From Hydrogenimonas cancrithermarum (lineage in GTDB: Bacteria > Campylobacterota > Campylobacteria > Campylobacterales > Hydrogenimonadaceae), in NCBI RefSeq assembly GCF_030296055.1, contig NZ_AP027370.1, positions 1,972,501-2,036,500 on the forward strand: a DNA stretch of 64,000 nt. Direction: 5' to 3'. Below, in pieces: positions 17,232 through 26,048 of this stretch. The position numbers and the translations under genes were made by a program. The first letter of the stretch is position 1. Each line of letters opens with the position of its first letter. The notes under the pieces are model-generated. The model was not told the origin of the DNA, made no database searches, and saw only the letters and a program-made list of their open reading frames with translations.

Positions 17232-17578
17232 AATTTGTTGCGCTGGTGGCCATCGTGCCTGAAGAGAGAGAAGAGGAAGCGGTGGGGCTCGCCAAGAACG
17301 CCGGAGCGGGTGCCGTGACGATTCTTCGTGGACGCAACCTCGGCCTCAAGGAGAAGAAGATCTTTTTCGGTTTGACGCTCGAAGAGAATGTATCGCTGCT
17401 TCTGTTCGTTCTTCCACGAAGAATTTCGATGCGCGTACTGAAGGCACTCGTGAACGAGATGGATATGCAAAACGACGAAAACAGTTCGTTGGCTTTCACT
17501 GTGCCGGTTGGACATGTGGCGGGTTTGAATATCGAAGTGCTTCACAAATTCGAAGACGAAATAAAAAATTTGCTTTAA
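17228..17578 (+). CDS. P-II-like signalling protein
   Basis: The 116-residue protein has the ferredoxin-like beta-alpha-beta pattern of the P-II superfamily: [12 protein letters not shown], then [21 protein letters not shown], a central loop, and [14 protein letters not shown]. Trimeric P-II proteins bind nucleotides and dock on membrane transporters or enzymes. The T-loop region is short and lacks the uridylylation tyrosine of GlnB. An AAGGAGG site lies just before its start, and it overlaps the DUF1538 gene by four bases. This makes the DUF1538 protein its probable partner. A role in nitrogen control is not implied. Confidence 0.8.
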   Translation: MKFVALVAIVPEEREEEAVGLAKNAGAGAVTILRGRNLGLKEKKIFFGLTLEENVSLLLFVLPRRISMRVLKALVNEMDMQNDENSSLAFTVPVGHVAGLNIEVLHKFEDEIKNLL

Positions 17579-17592
17579 GCAGGAGGTTTATG

Positions 17593-17988
17593 ATGCTGGT
17601 AGAAGAGGTAATGACACCCAAAGAGAGATTGGTGATCGTATCCCCGATGGCGCCTGTACGCGAAGCGTTGCTACTGATGAAAAAACATCAAGTCAAAGCG
17701 GTGATCGTGGAGAAGAGTTCTGAACATGGTGCCTACGGGCTGGTGACATTCAAAAACATTTTACAGTCGATCGTAGCGGAGGATGGTGACATCGACCTTC
17801 TCAACGTCTACGACATCGCTTCCACACCCTCCGTCTCGGTCTCGAGAAAACTCGATATGAAGTATGCCGCACGGATGATGGTCAAAAACAGTATAAAACG
17901 GCTGCTCGTGATCGACGAGAATGAGATCTACGGCATTTTGACAATGAGCGATATCATCGGGGTGCTATTGAATGAAGTGGAAGATTAG
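17593..17988 (+). CDS. CBS-domain pair protein
   Basis: The 131-residue protein consists of two CBS motifs: VEEVMTPKERLVIVSPMAPVREALLLMKKHQVKAVIV (residues 2-40) and ASTPSVSVSRKLDMKYAARMMVKNSIKRLLVIDENEIYGILTMSDII (about 80-125). CBS pairs bind AMP, ATP or related nucleotides. AGGAGG at 17581-17586 is six bases from ATG 17593 and three from ATG 17590, so I prefer 17593. It is third in a unit with DUF1538 and P-II-like genes and probably senses adenylate state for that transporter. Confidence 0.88.
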   Translation: MLVEEVMTPKERLVIVSPMAPVREALLLMKKHQVKAVIVEKSSEHGAYGLVTFKNILQSIVAEDGDIDLLNVYDIASTPSVSVSRKLDMKYAARMMVKNSIKRLLVIDENEIYGILTMSDIIGVLLNEVED

Positions 17989-17993
17989 TGGTT

Positions 17994-18443
17994 TCAGTAG
18001 AGGATTTTCGAAGCATCGACCAGAACGGTTTTCTCATCGGTGCCCGCTTCGTGCAGTGCGATGATGAGACGTTCAATGATCTCTTCCGGTGTCGTTTCCG
18101 TCTCGCCGAGCTCCATAATGGCCGCGCGCACTTCTCCTTCGTGAATCTCTTTGGCGAAGAGGCGGAGAATCTTTCTGAAAGCGATTTTCCCTTTATCGAT
18201 GGGTGTGTTTTGATAGATGACGAAAAAGAGGTTTTGGTCGAGGGCCATCACCATATCGGTTTTCCGTGTATACCGCTCCAGTGTCAACAGCATTTTCAAA
18301 GGTGCCTGGACGAGCACGGTGCTTGAACTCAGCCCGTAACGTTCGTAATCGTACTGCGCCATGTCGATATAGTTGGTGATCAGCGGTTTGACCTGCCGCA
18401 GCATGATTTTCAGACGCGGATTTTTTCGGATAATTTCATTCAT
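17994..18443 (-). CDS. Degenerate GGDEF-fold protein that keeps an I-site
   Basis: The 149-residue protein has a helical start (residues 1-35) and then a stretch that aligns with a GGDEF domain: YGLSSSTVLVQAP for strand 1, RKTD at the I-site position, then five residues and DQNLF where GGDEF should be, followed by FVIYQNT and IERLIIALHEAG. The 17 or so residues that normally carry the first metal-binding aspartate are missing. Catalysis is therefore impossible, but RxxD could still bind c-di-GMP. A TACAAT box ends six bases before the ATG. It converges with the CBS gene, five bases away. Confidence 0.55.
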   Translation of the reverse strand: MNEIIRKNPRLKIMLRQVKPLITNYIDMAQYDYERYGLSSSTVLVQAPLKMLLTLERYTRKTDMVMALDQNLFFVIYQNTPIDKGKIAFRKILRLFAKEIHEGEVRAAIMELGETETTPEEIIERLIIALHEAGTDEKTVLVDASKILY

Positions 18444-18501
18444 AGCATTATTGTACCATTCCTAATTAAATATATCGTCATTTGGTGTTCAAATGTTATG
18501 T

Positions 18502-18518
18502 TATAATAAATTATTATA
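18502..18518. promoter_or_regulatory. 17-base palindrome with -10-like boxes on both strands
   Basis: TATAATAA-A-TTATTATA is a perfect inverted repeat in the 97-base gap between divergent genes. It presents TATAAT on each strand. It may be a bidirectional -10 region or an operator. No good -35 box accompanies either orientation. Confidence 0.4.
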
Positions 18519-18540
18519 GCTTGACCAGGGAGGTATCGTC

Positions 18541-19299
18541 GTGGCTGGAATCAAAGCGCTTTTACTGGATATCGACGGGGTTTTGTACGAAGGCGAAAAC
18601 GTGGTCGAGGGAGCACTGGATGCGGTACGGATTTTGAGCGGGCGCTTTCCCGTCCGATTCATCACAAATACGACACGAAAGACCCATGCGATGGTCCATG
18701 AAAAACTGCGAAGCATGGGTTTCGACGTAGAGAGCGGTTCCATTTTTACCGCACTCGATGCCGCCAAGTCGTACCTCGAACAAAAAGATGCGACCGCCTA
18801 TCTCCTACTCTATCGCAACGTGGCTGGCGAATTTGCAGAGTACCTCGGTGAACACCCCGACTATGTTGTCGTAGCAGATGCCTACATCGACTTCACTTAT
18901 GAAAATCTCAACACGGCTTTCCGTCATTTGATGGATGGGTCGAAACTGCTCGCCATCGCGAAAAACCGCTATTTCAAAGACAAAGACGGTGCTCTCAGTC
19001 TCGACGCCGGCGGGTTCGTGGCGCTGCTCGAGTTCGCGGCACAGAAAGAAGCGACGATTCTGGGAAAACCGAGCCGCAACTTTTTTCATCTTGCCGCCGC
19101 ATCGATGGGAGTGGAGCCTTCCGAAGTTCTCATGGTTGGCGACGATATCGAAAGCGACGTTCTCGGAGCGCAAAGAGCCGGTATGAAAGCGTGTCAGGTC
19201 AAAACGGGAAAATTTCGGCCCGAAGATCTTCAACGAGGTATCGAACCCGATTGTCTTCTCGATTCAATTGCCGATTTGCCGGGGATGCTGCTCGAATGA
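18541..19299 (+). CDS. HAD-IIA phosphatase (LHPP/TIGR01458-like)
   Basis: The start is GTG 18541 after GGGAGG. The 252-residue protein has the HAD motif LLLDIDGVLYEG (residues 7-18), FITNTTRKT as motif II, a lysine in GKPSRNFF, and MVGDDIESDVLGAQRAGMKACQVKTGK as motif IV. A C2a-type cap (about 80-170) separates them, as in phospholysine/phosphohistidine inorganic pyrophosphate phosphatases and sugar-phosphate phosphatases. The substrate is not predictable. The asparaginase-domain and AddBA genes follow on the same strand. Confidence 0.88.
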   Translation: MAGIKALLLDIDGVLYEGENVVEGALDAVRILSGRFPVRFITNTTRKTHAMVHEKLRSMGFDVESGSIFTALDAAKSYLEQKDATAYLLLYRNVAGEFAEYLGEHPDYVVVADAYIDFTYENLNTAFRHLMDGSKLLAIAKNRYFKDKDGALSLDAGGFVALLEFAAQKEATILGKPSRNFFHLAAASMGVEPSEVLMVGDDIESDVLGAQRAGMKACQVKTGKFRPEDLQRGIEPDCLLDSIADLPGMLLE

Positions 19300-19347
19300 G
19301 CGCTTAATCGGTTTGGCGATATAATAGCCGTTAAAAAACAGGACAAA

Positions 19348-19851
19348 ATGATTCGAGTTATAAATACGGGCGGGACCTTCAACAAACGCTATGATCCGGT
19401 CAACGGTTCGCTTTTCGTTCCTGCGGACGATGAAGCGGTGGAGGCGGCGGCCGCTTCTTTGCGGCACGGGTGTGAAATGAAGATCAGCGGGACGATCTAC
19501 AAAGACAGTCTCGAGATGGACGACGCCGACCGGGATCTTCTGTGTGAGATCGTGGCGAAAGTAGAGGAGAAGGCGATCGTCGTCGTGCACGGGACCGACA
19601 CGATGGACCGAAGCGCGAAGGCGCTGGATAGATGGCTTGGCCGCTCACACGACAAACGGGTGGTACTGACGGGGGCGATGGTGCCCTTTTCCATCGATCC
19701 CGTGGAGGCGACGGCCAACCTGGCGATGGCGGTGACGGCGGTTCGGTTTCTGGAACCGGGGGTCTACATCGCGATGCATGGCCTGGTGTTGCCATACGAA
19801 AAGATCCGGAAGAATCGGGAAGTTGGCATTTTCGAGGCGGTCGTGCCGTGA
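19348..19851 (+). CDS. Stand-alone asparaginase N-terminal-domain protein
   Basis: The 167-residue protein has the asparaginase motifs INTGGTFNK (residues 5-13), VVVHGTDTMDRSAKAL (near 76-92) and VVLTGAMVPF. It stops where the N-terminal domain of a normal asparaginase of about 330 residues would end. The catalytic threonines of both motifs are present, but the C-terminal domain that completes each active site in the tetramer is absent. Asparaginase activity is therefore doubtful. The TGA overlaps the GTG start of addB (19848-19851), so this is the native end rather than a frameshift remnant. Confidence 0.8.
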   Translation: MIRVINTGGTFNKRYDPVNGSLFVPADDEAVEAAAASLRHGCEMKISGTIYKDSLEMDDADRDLLCEIVAKVEEKAIVVVHGTDTMDRSAKALDRWLGRSHDKRVVLTGAMVPFSIDPVEATANLAMAVTAVRFLEPGVYIAMHGLVLPYEKIRKNREVGIFEAVVP

Positions 19852-22130
19852 AGTGTCTCGTTTTCTCGACCCACCGGCAGATCCGCGACTACGTGGCCGA
19901 ACACGACAACACCATCTTGCCGAAACTCTACACGATCGACGAGTTCCTGAAGCGCTGCGTCGTCGTGCCCGAGCGTGTGTTCGTGGACGAGGCGACCCGG
20001 GTGCTCTATCTCTACCGGGCGATCGAAGGGGTCGATATCGGGAAACTGGGATTTGAAAAGAGTTTTTTGAGTTTCGTGCAAAACAGCACCTTCATCTTCC
20101 GTTTTTTCGAGGAGCTCTTTGCGGAGCGGGTGACGCTCGACGCGATCCGTATGGCGGACACCTATGCAGATTTCGAGGACCATTTGAGGCTTCTGGAAGA
20201 GATCTACAGCCGCTACAGGGCGCTGCTGGAAAGCGAAGGGATGGCCGACCGGATAACGATCGGCGACTATCGGCTGGGTGAGCGTTTTCTGGAGCAGTTC
20301 GAGCGCATCGACCTTTACGTGGAGGGGTACCTGAGCCGTTTCGAGATCGGTGTGCTCGAAAAGATCACGACGCCGCTGCGGCTGCATTTCGTTTCGACCC
20401 CCTTCAACGCGAAGCTGATCGACCGGCTGGGGATTGAAGAGCGGCTGCCGGTCGATTACCGGTTCGAGCTCGACTGGCAGAGGCGGAAGATCGCAAACCG
20501 TGCACCGCTGCCGAGGCTGAAACGCGAGCGTATCGACGTGGCGGCTTTCGAGGAGCGGATCAACCAGGCGGCGTTCGTGCTCAAACAGGTGGACCGTTTC
20601 ATCGAGGATGGGGCCGTTCCGGACCGGGTGGCGGTCATCGTCCCGGACGAGGGTTTCGCGGAGTATCTGAAGCTCTTCGATGTGGCGAAAAATTTCAACT
20701 ACGCGATGGGGACCCCATTCGTGCAGAGCGGCTACTACCGGAAACTGGCCGACCTCTACGATGCGCTGACCGATGCGAAAGCGAGTGCCAAGGCGAAGAT
20801 GGCCGGCAGTGTAATCGCCGAAAAGTTCGCCAAAGTCGACGGATTCGATAGTTTTCTGGAGTTTTTGCAGACGGTTCCTGCGACGCCCAGGGAGATGGAG
20901 GCGATCGACGAGGCGATGTTCATGTTCAAACGGTTCGCGCCGCTGCTGCGGCATGAAAAGCCGCTCCATCTGCTCCACAGCTGGCTGCAGCGCATCGAAG
21001 GGTTGCAGATCGACGACGTCGGCGGGGGGCGGGTGACGGTGATGGGGGTGCTCGAGAGCCGCGGCAAACGGTTCGACGGGGTTGTCATCGTCGATTTCAA
21101 CGAAGAGGTGGTTCCGAAAGTGAGCGAAAAGGATCTCTTTCTCAACTCCGCCATCCGAAAACATGCCGGGATGCCGACGCGAAAAGAGAAAGAGAATCTT
21201 CAGAAAAACTACTACTACCGCCTGCTGCAAAACAGCGAGCGCGCGGCGATCTGCTATGTCAAAAACGAAGAGAAGCTGCCGAGCCGCTTTCTGCTGGAGC
21301 TTGGGCTCGAAGAGGCCGAAACAGAGGATGTACGCTACCGGAGCATCATCGCACCGCAGAGCGAACCTCCCGTCCGCTACGACGCTGCGATCAGAGCCGA
21401 GAACCTCTTTCTTTCAAGGCCGAAGCTGACACCATCGCGCCTCAAAGACTACCTCGTCTGCCCCCGCCGTTTCTACTACAAATATCTTCAGGGTATCAAA
21501 GTGGAAGCGGAAGAGGAGGAACCCAACATCGGTACGCTGATCCACGAGGCCCTGGAAAAGGGTGCCAGAGAAAAAGAGAGGTTCGACAGCTGGCAAAGCT
21601 ACCACGCCTTCGTGATGGACGCACTCTACAAAAGGGCCGCCTCGCCGCTTCAGAGGTTCGAGATTTCACTCGAGTGGGAGCCTAAACTTCGCGCCTTCTG
21701 CGAAGCCGATTTCGAAGCGCTCAAAGGGTTCGAGCAGGTTCGCCTCGAAGCGTGGTGTCCCGTCACATATGGTGGATTCGAACTGAGCAGCAGAATCGAC
21801 CGGGTCGACCTGGGGGAGAGGGTTGTGCGGCTTATCGACTACAAAACGACATGCTCCATCGACAAGACGGTGGAGGACGAGAACGATTTTCAGCTCCTTT
21901 TTTACAGGCTCTGGGCCGAGTCTGTCTATCCAAACAGGCGCATCGAGACACTCTACTGGGATATTTGCGGCAGCAAGGTCGTGACGGTCGACACGGCACC
22001 GCAAAAAGAGCGGTTGGAAGAGATTTTGACAGCGATGAAGCAGGAGAATCGTATAGAGTACGCGATGACCGATGAGGTGAAGGCATGCCGTTATTGTGAC
22101 TACAAAACTGCCTGCGGGAGGGATGGATAA
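19848..22130 (+). CDS. addB: AddB-like subunit of a helicase-nuclease (double-strand break repair)
   Basis: I start the gene at GTG 19848, which overlaps the previous stop. This gives 760 residues, the usual size for epsilonproteobacterial AddB. The N-terminal part is an inactive helicase-like fold. The C-terminal part is a PD-(D/E)xK nuclease (IHEALEKG, then SRIDRVDL and VRLIDYKTT). An Fe-S staple is formed by the cysteine in LVCPRRFYYKYL and C-x2-C-x5-C at the end (CRYCDYKTAC). With AddA it should resect DNA ends and load RecA. The last base of its TAA is the first base of the addA ATG. Confidence 0.85.
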   Translation: MKCLVFSTHRQIRDYVAEHDNTILPKLYTIDEFLKRCVVVPERVFVDEATRVLYLYRAIEGVDIGKLGFEKSFLSFVQNSTFIFRFFEELFAERVTLDAIRMADTYADFEDHLRLLEEIYSRYRALLESEGMADRITIGDYRLGERFLEQFERIDLYVEGYLSRFEIGVLEKITTPLRLHFVSTPFNAKLIDRLGIEERLPVDYRFELDWQRRKIANRAPLPRLKRERIDVAAFEERINQAAFVLKQVDRFIEDGAVPDRVAVIVPDEGFAEYLKLFDVAKNFNYAMGTPFVQSGYYRKLADLYDALTDAKASAKAKMAGSVIAEKFAKVDGFDSFLEFLQTVPATPREMEAIDEAMFMFKRFAPLLRHEKPLHLLHSWLQRIEGLQIDDVGGGRVTVMGVLESRGKRFDGVVIVDFNEEVVPKVSEKDLFLNSAIRKHAGMPTRKEKENLQKNYYYRLLQNSERAAICYVKNEEKLPSRFLLELGLEEAETEDVRYRSIIAPQSEPPVRYDAAIRAENLFLSRPKLTPSRLKDYLVCPRRFYYKYLQGIKVEAEEEEPNIGTLIHEALEKGAREKERFDSWQSYHAFVMDALYKRAASPLQRFEISLEWEPKLRAFCEADFEALKGFEQVRLEAWCPVTYGGFELSSRIDRVDLGERVVRLIDYKTTCSIDKTVEDENDFQLLFYRLWAESVYPNRRIETLYWDICGSKVVTVDTAPQKERLEEILTAMKQENRIEYAMTDEVKACRYCDYKTACGRDG

Positions 22131-24775
22131 TGCAACGGCTCTATGCACTCAGCGCCAGTGCGGGCAGCGGCAAGACCTTCGCACTGGTGGCGCGTTACCT
22201 CGCGCTTCTGTTTACGGGGGCGAAGCCCTCCGAAATTCTGGCCATCACCTTTACCAACAAAGCAGCGGGCGAGATGCGCGAACGGCTGTTGGGCTCCCTG
22301 CGGGATATGCCCGAGGCTATGGCGCAGGAGGTGGCGAAGATGAGCGAGCTGACTCCCGAAGCCATCGAGGCGAAGCGGCCGGAGATTTTCCGTGCCTTTT
22401 TGCAGAGCGACCTGAAGGTGATGACGATCGACAAGTTTGTCCATCAGGTGCTGAGAAAGTTCTGCTGGTATGCGGGGCTTCAGAGTGACTTTACCGTGGA
22501 GGCACAGCCAAGAGATGCCTTTTTCGAGCGCTTTTTGGAGGAGCTGGACGAGGGGCGCTACCGCGACCTGATCGATTTCGCCCGTTTCGAGGCGCAGAAA
22601 CGGCAAAACATCGCCGATTTTTTCGAGCTTCTATACGAAAAAGAGAAAGAGCTGCCGCCCACGGCGTTTCGTGTGGAGCCCTACGACGAAGAGGCGGCGA
22701 TGCGGTGGGCGTTCAAGATCAAGGAGTTCGTCCTGAGCGGCAACTTCAGTGCGACTGCCAAAGGGATGATGCAGTTCGAGAATCTTCGCGAGGTGGTCGA
22801 AAAGGGGTGGTTCGGCAGAGAATCGCTCAACTACCGCACCTTCTCCAGGGGGTTTGTGGAGGAGATGGATGTATGGCTCCACAACCTCTACCGCGAAACG
22901 GCCTGCTATTACGAAAGAAAAGAGCAGTTCTTTCTGGCACGTATGTTTGGCCTCTACGACGCCTACCGCCGGAGCAAACAGAACCACCTCAAGCGCACCG
23001 GCAAACTCCACTTCAAAGATATCGAGCATCTGGTCTACGAACTGCTGCGCCAGAGAGCGTTTACCGACTTTCTCTATTTCCGCCTCGATGCGCGGATCGG
23101 GCACATCCTCTTCGACGAGTTTCAGGACACTTCGGTGACGCAGTATCGGATCTTCGAGCCGATCATCGAAGAGATCGCCGCGAGCGAGAACGGCCGCACC
23201 TTCTTCTACGTCGGCGACACGAAGCAGTCGATCTACCGCTTTCGCGGCGGGCAGAAGGCGCTTTTCCACCATGTCGCCGAGCGGTTCGGCATACCGGTCG
23301 GATACCTCGAGACCAACTACCGCTCCAAAGCGACGATCGTCGATTTCGTCAACCGCACTTTCCCCTATGTACAGCCGCCACAGAAAGCCCACAAAGCGGG
23401 GGGCTACGTGGAGGTGGCCGAAGCGGCCGAGGTGCTCGAGAGTATGGGAGATGCGCTACAGCGGCTCTTCGACGCGGGTGCGGCGGACGAGCAGATCGCC
23501 GTGCTGGTGCACGACAACAAAGAGATCCTGCAGGTGGGCGACGCTATCGCCGAGCGTTTCGGCAAGCCCATCGCCACCCACAAGCGGGCCAAAGTGGCCC
23601 AGCAGCCGAGTGCCAAGGCGCTCATCGAGCTGATGCGGCTTATCTACGCGAAGCAGAAAGGAATGGAAGGGGCGCTGCACCGTCTCAACTTCCTCTCGCT
23701 CATCGGCCGCCCCTACGACGAAACCTTCAGCCCCGATATCCCATTGCAGCGCCCCGCCGCGATGATCAAAGCGGCGATGGAGCGCTACAAGCTCTTCGAC
23801 GAGGCGGCGATGAAACTGCTGGAGTTTGCGATACCGCTGCACGACCTGAACGAATTCGTCTACGAGATCGGGAACTACGAAGAGGAGCTGCCGCCCAAAG
23901 AGGTTGCGGGCATCAACGTCCTGACGATTCACAAATCCAAAGGGCTCGAGTTCGAACATCTCATCGTCCTCGACCGCCTGGGGCGCAGCCGTAACGATAC
24001 GTCGCCTGTTATTTTCGACTACGAGGGGATCGAACTCAAGGCGGTGCGGATGAAGTTCAAGAAGCGTGAACTGATCGACGAAACCTTCAAAACCGTTGCC
24101 GACAAAGAGAAGCGGCTGGCTGCAGAAGACAGCATGAACAAAATCTATGTCGCCTTCACCCGTGCCAAAAACAGCCTCTTCGTCATCAAAAAACCCAAAA
24201 ATTCCGTTTTCGACTTCCTGGAACTTCCTCCACAAACCATCGGCCGACTCGAAACCGAAACTATGCATCATCTACCCTCCATCCACCAGACTCCCTTGAC
24301 GCTGAATGTCAGAGATTACGGCCGTCAGGAGGTCGCACCACCGCTCGAAACCTACAAAGCGAACGACTTCGAGGCGATCTTTCTGGGGCTCGGTGTCCAC
24401 TACCTCTTCGAAACCGGAGACGAAGAGGCCTTTTTGAACCGCTACGGAGCGCTGTGCGACAAATCCAAAGCACTGGCACTGGCCGAAGCGGGTGAGGCGA
24501 ACCTGGAGTATAGGATGCTCACCGAAGGCAAAAAGATCCATGAACTCCCCTATGTCTACCAAGGCAAGCCGGGGATCGTCGATCTTTTTGTCGACCAGGG
24601 GGATCGCGGCGTCATCATCGATTACAAAACCACGACGCCGCACGATATGCAAAATTATATGCAACAGCTGCGGCGCTACAAAGAGGCACTGCAACGTTTG
24701 ATGCCTAAATTCAAGGAGATCGAGGCCTATCTCTACTTCCTCGACAGGCTGGAGTTGGTGAGGTTAGAAGGTTAG
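22130..24775 (+). CDS. addA: AddA-like UvrD/RecB-type helicase-nuclease subunit
   Basis: The 881-residue protein has SF1 helicase motifs: Walker A SASAGSGKT (residues 8-16), motif Ia AITFTNKAAGEMRERL, DEFQDTS, YVGDTKQSIYRFRGGQ, TIHKSKGLEFEHLIVLD, and YVAFTRAKN. A nuclease domain closes the protein (KPGIVDLFVDQ and GVIIDYKTT). It should unwind and degrade DNA ends as the motor subunit of AddAB. The ATG overlaps the AddB stop by one base, so the two are made together. Length fits the family in Campylobacterota. Confidence 0.9.
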   Translation: MQRLYALSASAGSGKTFALVARYLALLFTGAKPSEILAITFTNKAAGEMRERLLGSLRDMPEAMAQEVAKMSELTPEAIEAKRPEIFRAFLQSDLKVMTIDKFVHQVLRKFCWYAGLQSDFTVEAQPRDAFFERFLEELDEGRYRDLIDFARFEAQKRQNIADFFELLYEKEKELPPTAFRVEPYDEEAAMRWAFKIKEFVLSGNFSATAKGMMQFENLREVVEKGWFGRESLNYRTFSRGFVEEMDVWLHNLYRETACYYERKEQFFLARMFGLYDAYRRSKQNHLKRTGKLHFKDIEHLVYELLRQRAFTDFLYFRLDARIGHILFDEFQDTSVTQYRIFEPIIEEIAASENGRTFFYVGDTKQSIYRFRGGQKALFHHVAERFGIPVGYLETNYRSKATIVDFVNRTFPYVQPPQKAHKAGGYVEVAEAAEVLESMGDALQRLFDAGAADEQIAVLVHDNKEILQVGDAIAERFGKPIATHKRAKVAQQPSAKALIELMRLIYAKQKGMEGALHRLNFLSLIGRPYDETFSPDIPLQRPAAMIKAAMERYKLFDEAAMKLLEFAIPLHDLNEFVYEIGNYEEELPPKEVAGINVLTIHKSKGLEFEHLIVLDRLGRSRNDTSPVIFDYEGIELKAVRMKFKKRELIDETFKTVADKEKRLAAEDSMNKIYVAFTRAKNSLFVIKKPKNSVFDFLELPPQTIGRLETETMHHLPSIHQTPLTLNVRDYGRQEVAPPLETYKANDFEAIFLGLGVHYLFETGDEEAFLNRYGALCDKSKALALAEAGEANLEYRMLTEGKKIHELPYVYQGKPGIVDLFVDQGDRGVIIDYKTTTPHDMQNYMQQLRRYKEALQRLMPKFKEIEAYLYFLDRLELVRLEG

Positions 24776-24920
24776 AAGGTTGGAACCGAGTTTTCAATAC
24801 TGAATAGCTTGTTGCTTCTTACCCATTCACCTTCCCACCAGGCTCTCGAAGGCGCGTCTCACCATATTTTAATATCTCCTGTATTATGCTGTAGAAAACA
24901 GTATGTAAAAGGAGGTTGAG

Positions 24921-25946
24921 ATGGTAGCCGATGCATGGCTTTCGAAAGAGTTGAAAGATCAAAAAGTTCTCTGTCTGGCGTGTGGCCACGCCTGTAAACT
25001 CGAACCGGGTGAATACGGCAAATGCGGTGTCCGGGTCAATGAAAATGGAAAGCTCAAATCGACGGTCTATGGTTTGGCGGCTGCGGTGCATGTCGATCCG
25101 GTCGAAAAGAAACCGCTTTTTCATTTCCTGCCAAGTTCCGATGTATTCTCGATCGGGACGGTCGGATGCAACTTCTGCTGCAAGTTCTGCCAGAACTGGG
25201 AGATCAGCCAGCATCCGCAGACGCACAATCACGAGGTTTTCGGCCGTGAACTTCTTCCAGAAAAGATTGTCGAACTCGCCATCGAGAGCGGTTCGAAGTC
25301 GGTCGCCTATACCTACAACGAACCGATCGTCTATTTCGAGTACACTTACGATACGGCGAAACTCGCCAAAGAGAAGGGGCTGAAAAATATCTACGTCACC
25401 AGCGGTTTCGAGACACGAAAAGCGATCGACGAACTCGCCCCCTATATCGATGCGATGAATATCGACATAAAATTCTACGACGACGAGAGTTATCAGAAGA
25501 TCAGCTGTGCCCGCCTCAAGCCGGTGCTGGAGGCGATCAAATACGCCCATGAAAAAGGGATCTGGATCGAAACGACGACCCTGGTCATCCCCGGTGTCAA
25601 CGACAGCGACGAAGAGCTGCGGGCCATCGCGAAGTTCCAGGCCGAACTCGACCCGGATATGCCATGGCACATCTCCCGATTCCACCCCGACTACAAGATG
25701 CTCGATGTTCCTCCAACACCCATAGAGACGCTGGTCCGCGCCTACGAGATCGGAAAGGAAGAGGGACTCAACTATATCTATGTCGGGAACTATCCCGATG
25801 CCGACAGGGAGTCGACCTACTGTCCAAAATGCGGATTCAAAGTGATCGAGCGGCAGGGGTATATCGGTGAACGCGTCGTCAACCATCTGGACGAAGAGGG
25901 AACGTGTCCCAAGTGCGGTCACCACATCGCGGGCGTCTGGAAATAG
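24921..25946 (+). CDS. amrS: AmrS, AmmeMemoRadiSam-system radical SAM enzyme
   Basis: A strong AAAAGGAGG precedes ATG 24921. The 341-residue protein has a zinc-type cysteine set at the start (CLACGHACKLEPGEYGKCG), then the radical SAM motif C-x3-C-x2-C in GCNFCCKFCQN (near residue 78), and GNYPDADREST followed by two C-x2-C pairs at the C-terminus. This is the AmrS family, the radical SAM member of the AMMECR1-Memo-RadiSAM triad, whose reaction is not established. AMMECR1 and Memo partners are not in this window. The 145-base gap upstream has no supported feature. Confidence 0.9.
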   Translation: MVADAWLSKELKDQKVLCLACGHACKLEPGEYGKCGVRVNENGKLKSTVYGLAAAVHVDPVEKKPLFHFLPSSDVFSIGTVGCNFCCKFCQNWEISQHPQTHNHEVFGRELLPEKIVELAIESGSKSVAYTYNEPIVYFEYTYDTAKLAKEKGLKNIYVTSGFETRKAIDELAPYIDAMNIDIKFYDDESYQKISCARLKPVLEAIKYAHEKGIWIETTTLVIPGVNDSDEELRAIAKFQAELDPDMPWHISRFHPDYKMLDVPPTPIETLVRAYEIGKEEGLNYIYVGNYPDADRESTYCPKCGFKVIERQGYIGERVVNHLDEEGTCPKCGHHIAGVWK

Positions 25947-26048
25947 CGGACGGTTCCGAAGCCGAAAGAGGGAAACTTTTTCCGGAAGAGGAAAATTGGA
26001 AAGGTTTTTGCTTTAGAGTGACGAACAACGCAAAAACAAAGGCTGTAT

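Noticed and set aside
19632-19847. Upstream extension of addB
   Set aside because: This part overlaps the asparaginase-domain gene and has Gly/Arg-rich non-homologous sequence; GTG 19848 overlaps the stop and gives the normal AddB length.
22705-23994. Second long plus-strand frame inside addA
   Set aside because: It is an Arg/Gly-rich out-of-frame reading, while helicase motifs lie in the frame of 22130-24775.
24760-24790. Short tandem GGTTAGAA repeats at the end of addA
   Set aside because: There are only two full copies and they span the stop codon; too short to call a repeat element.
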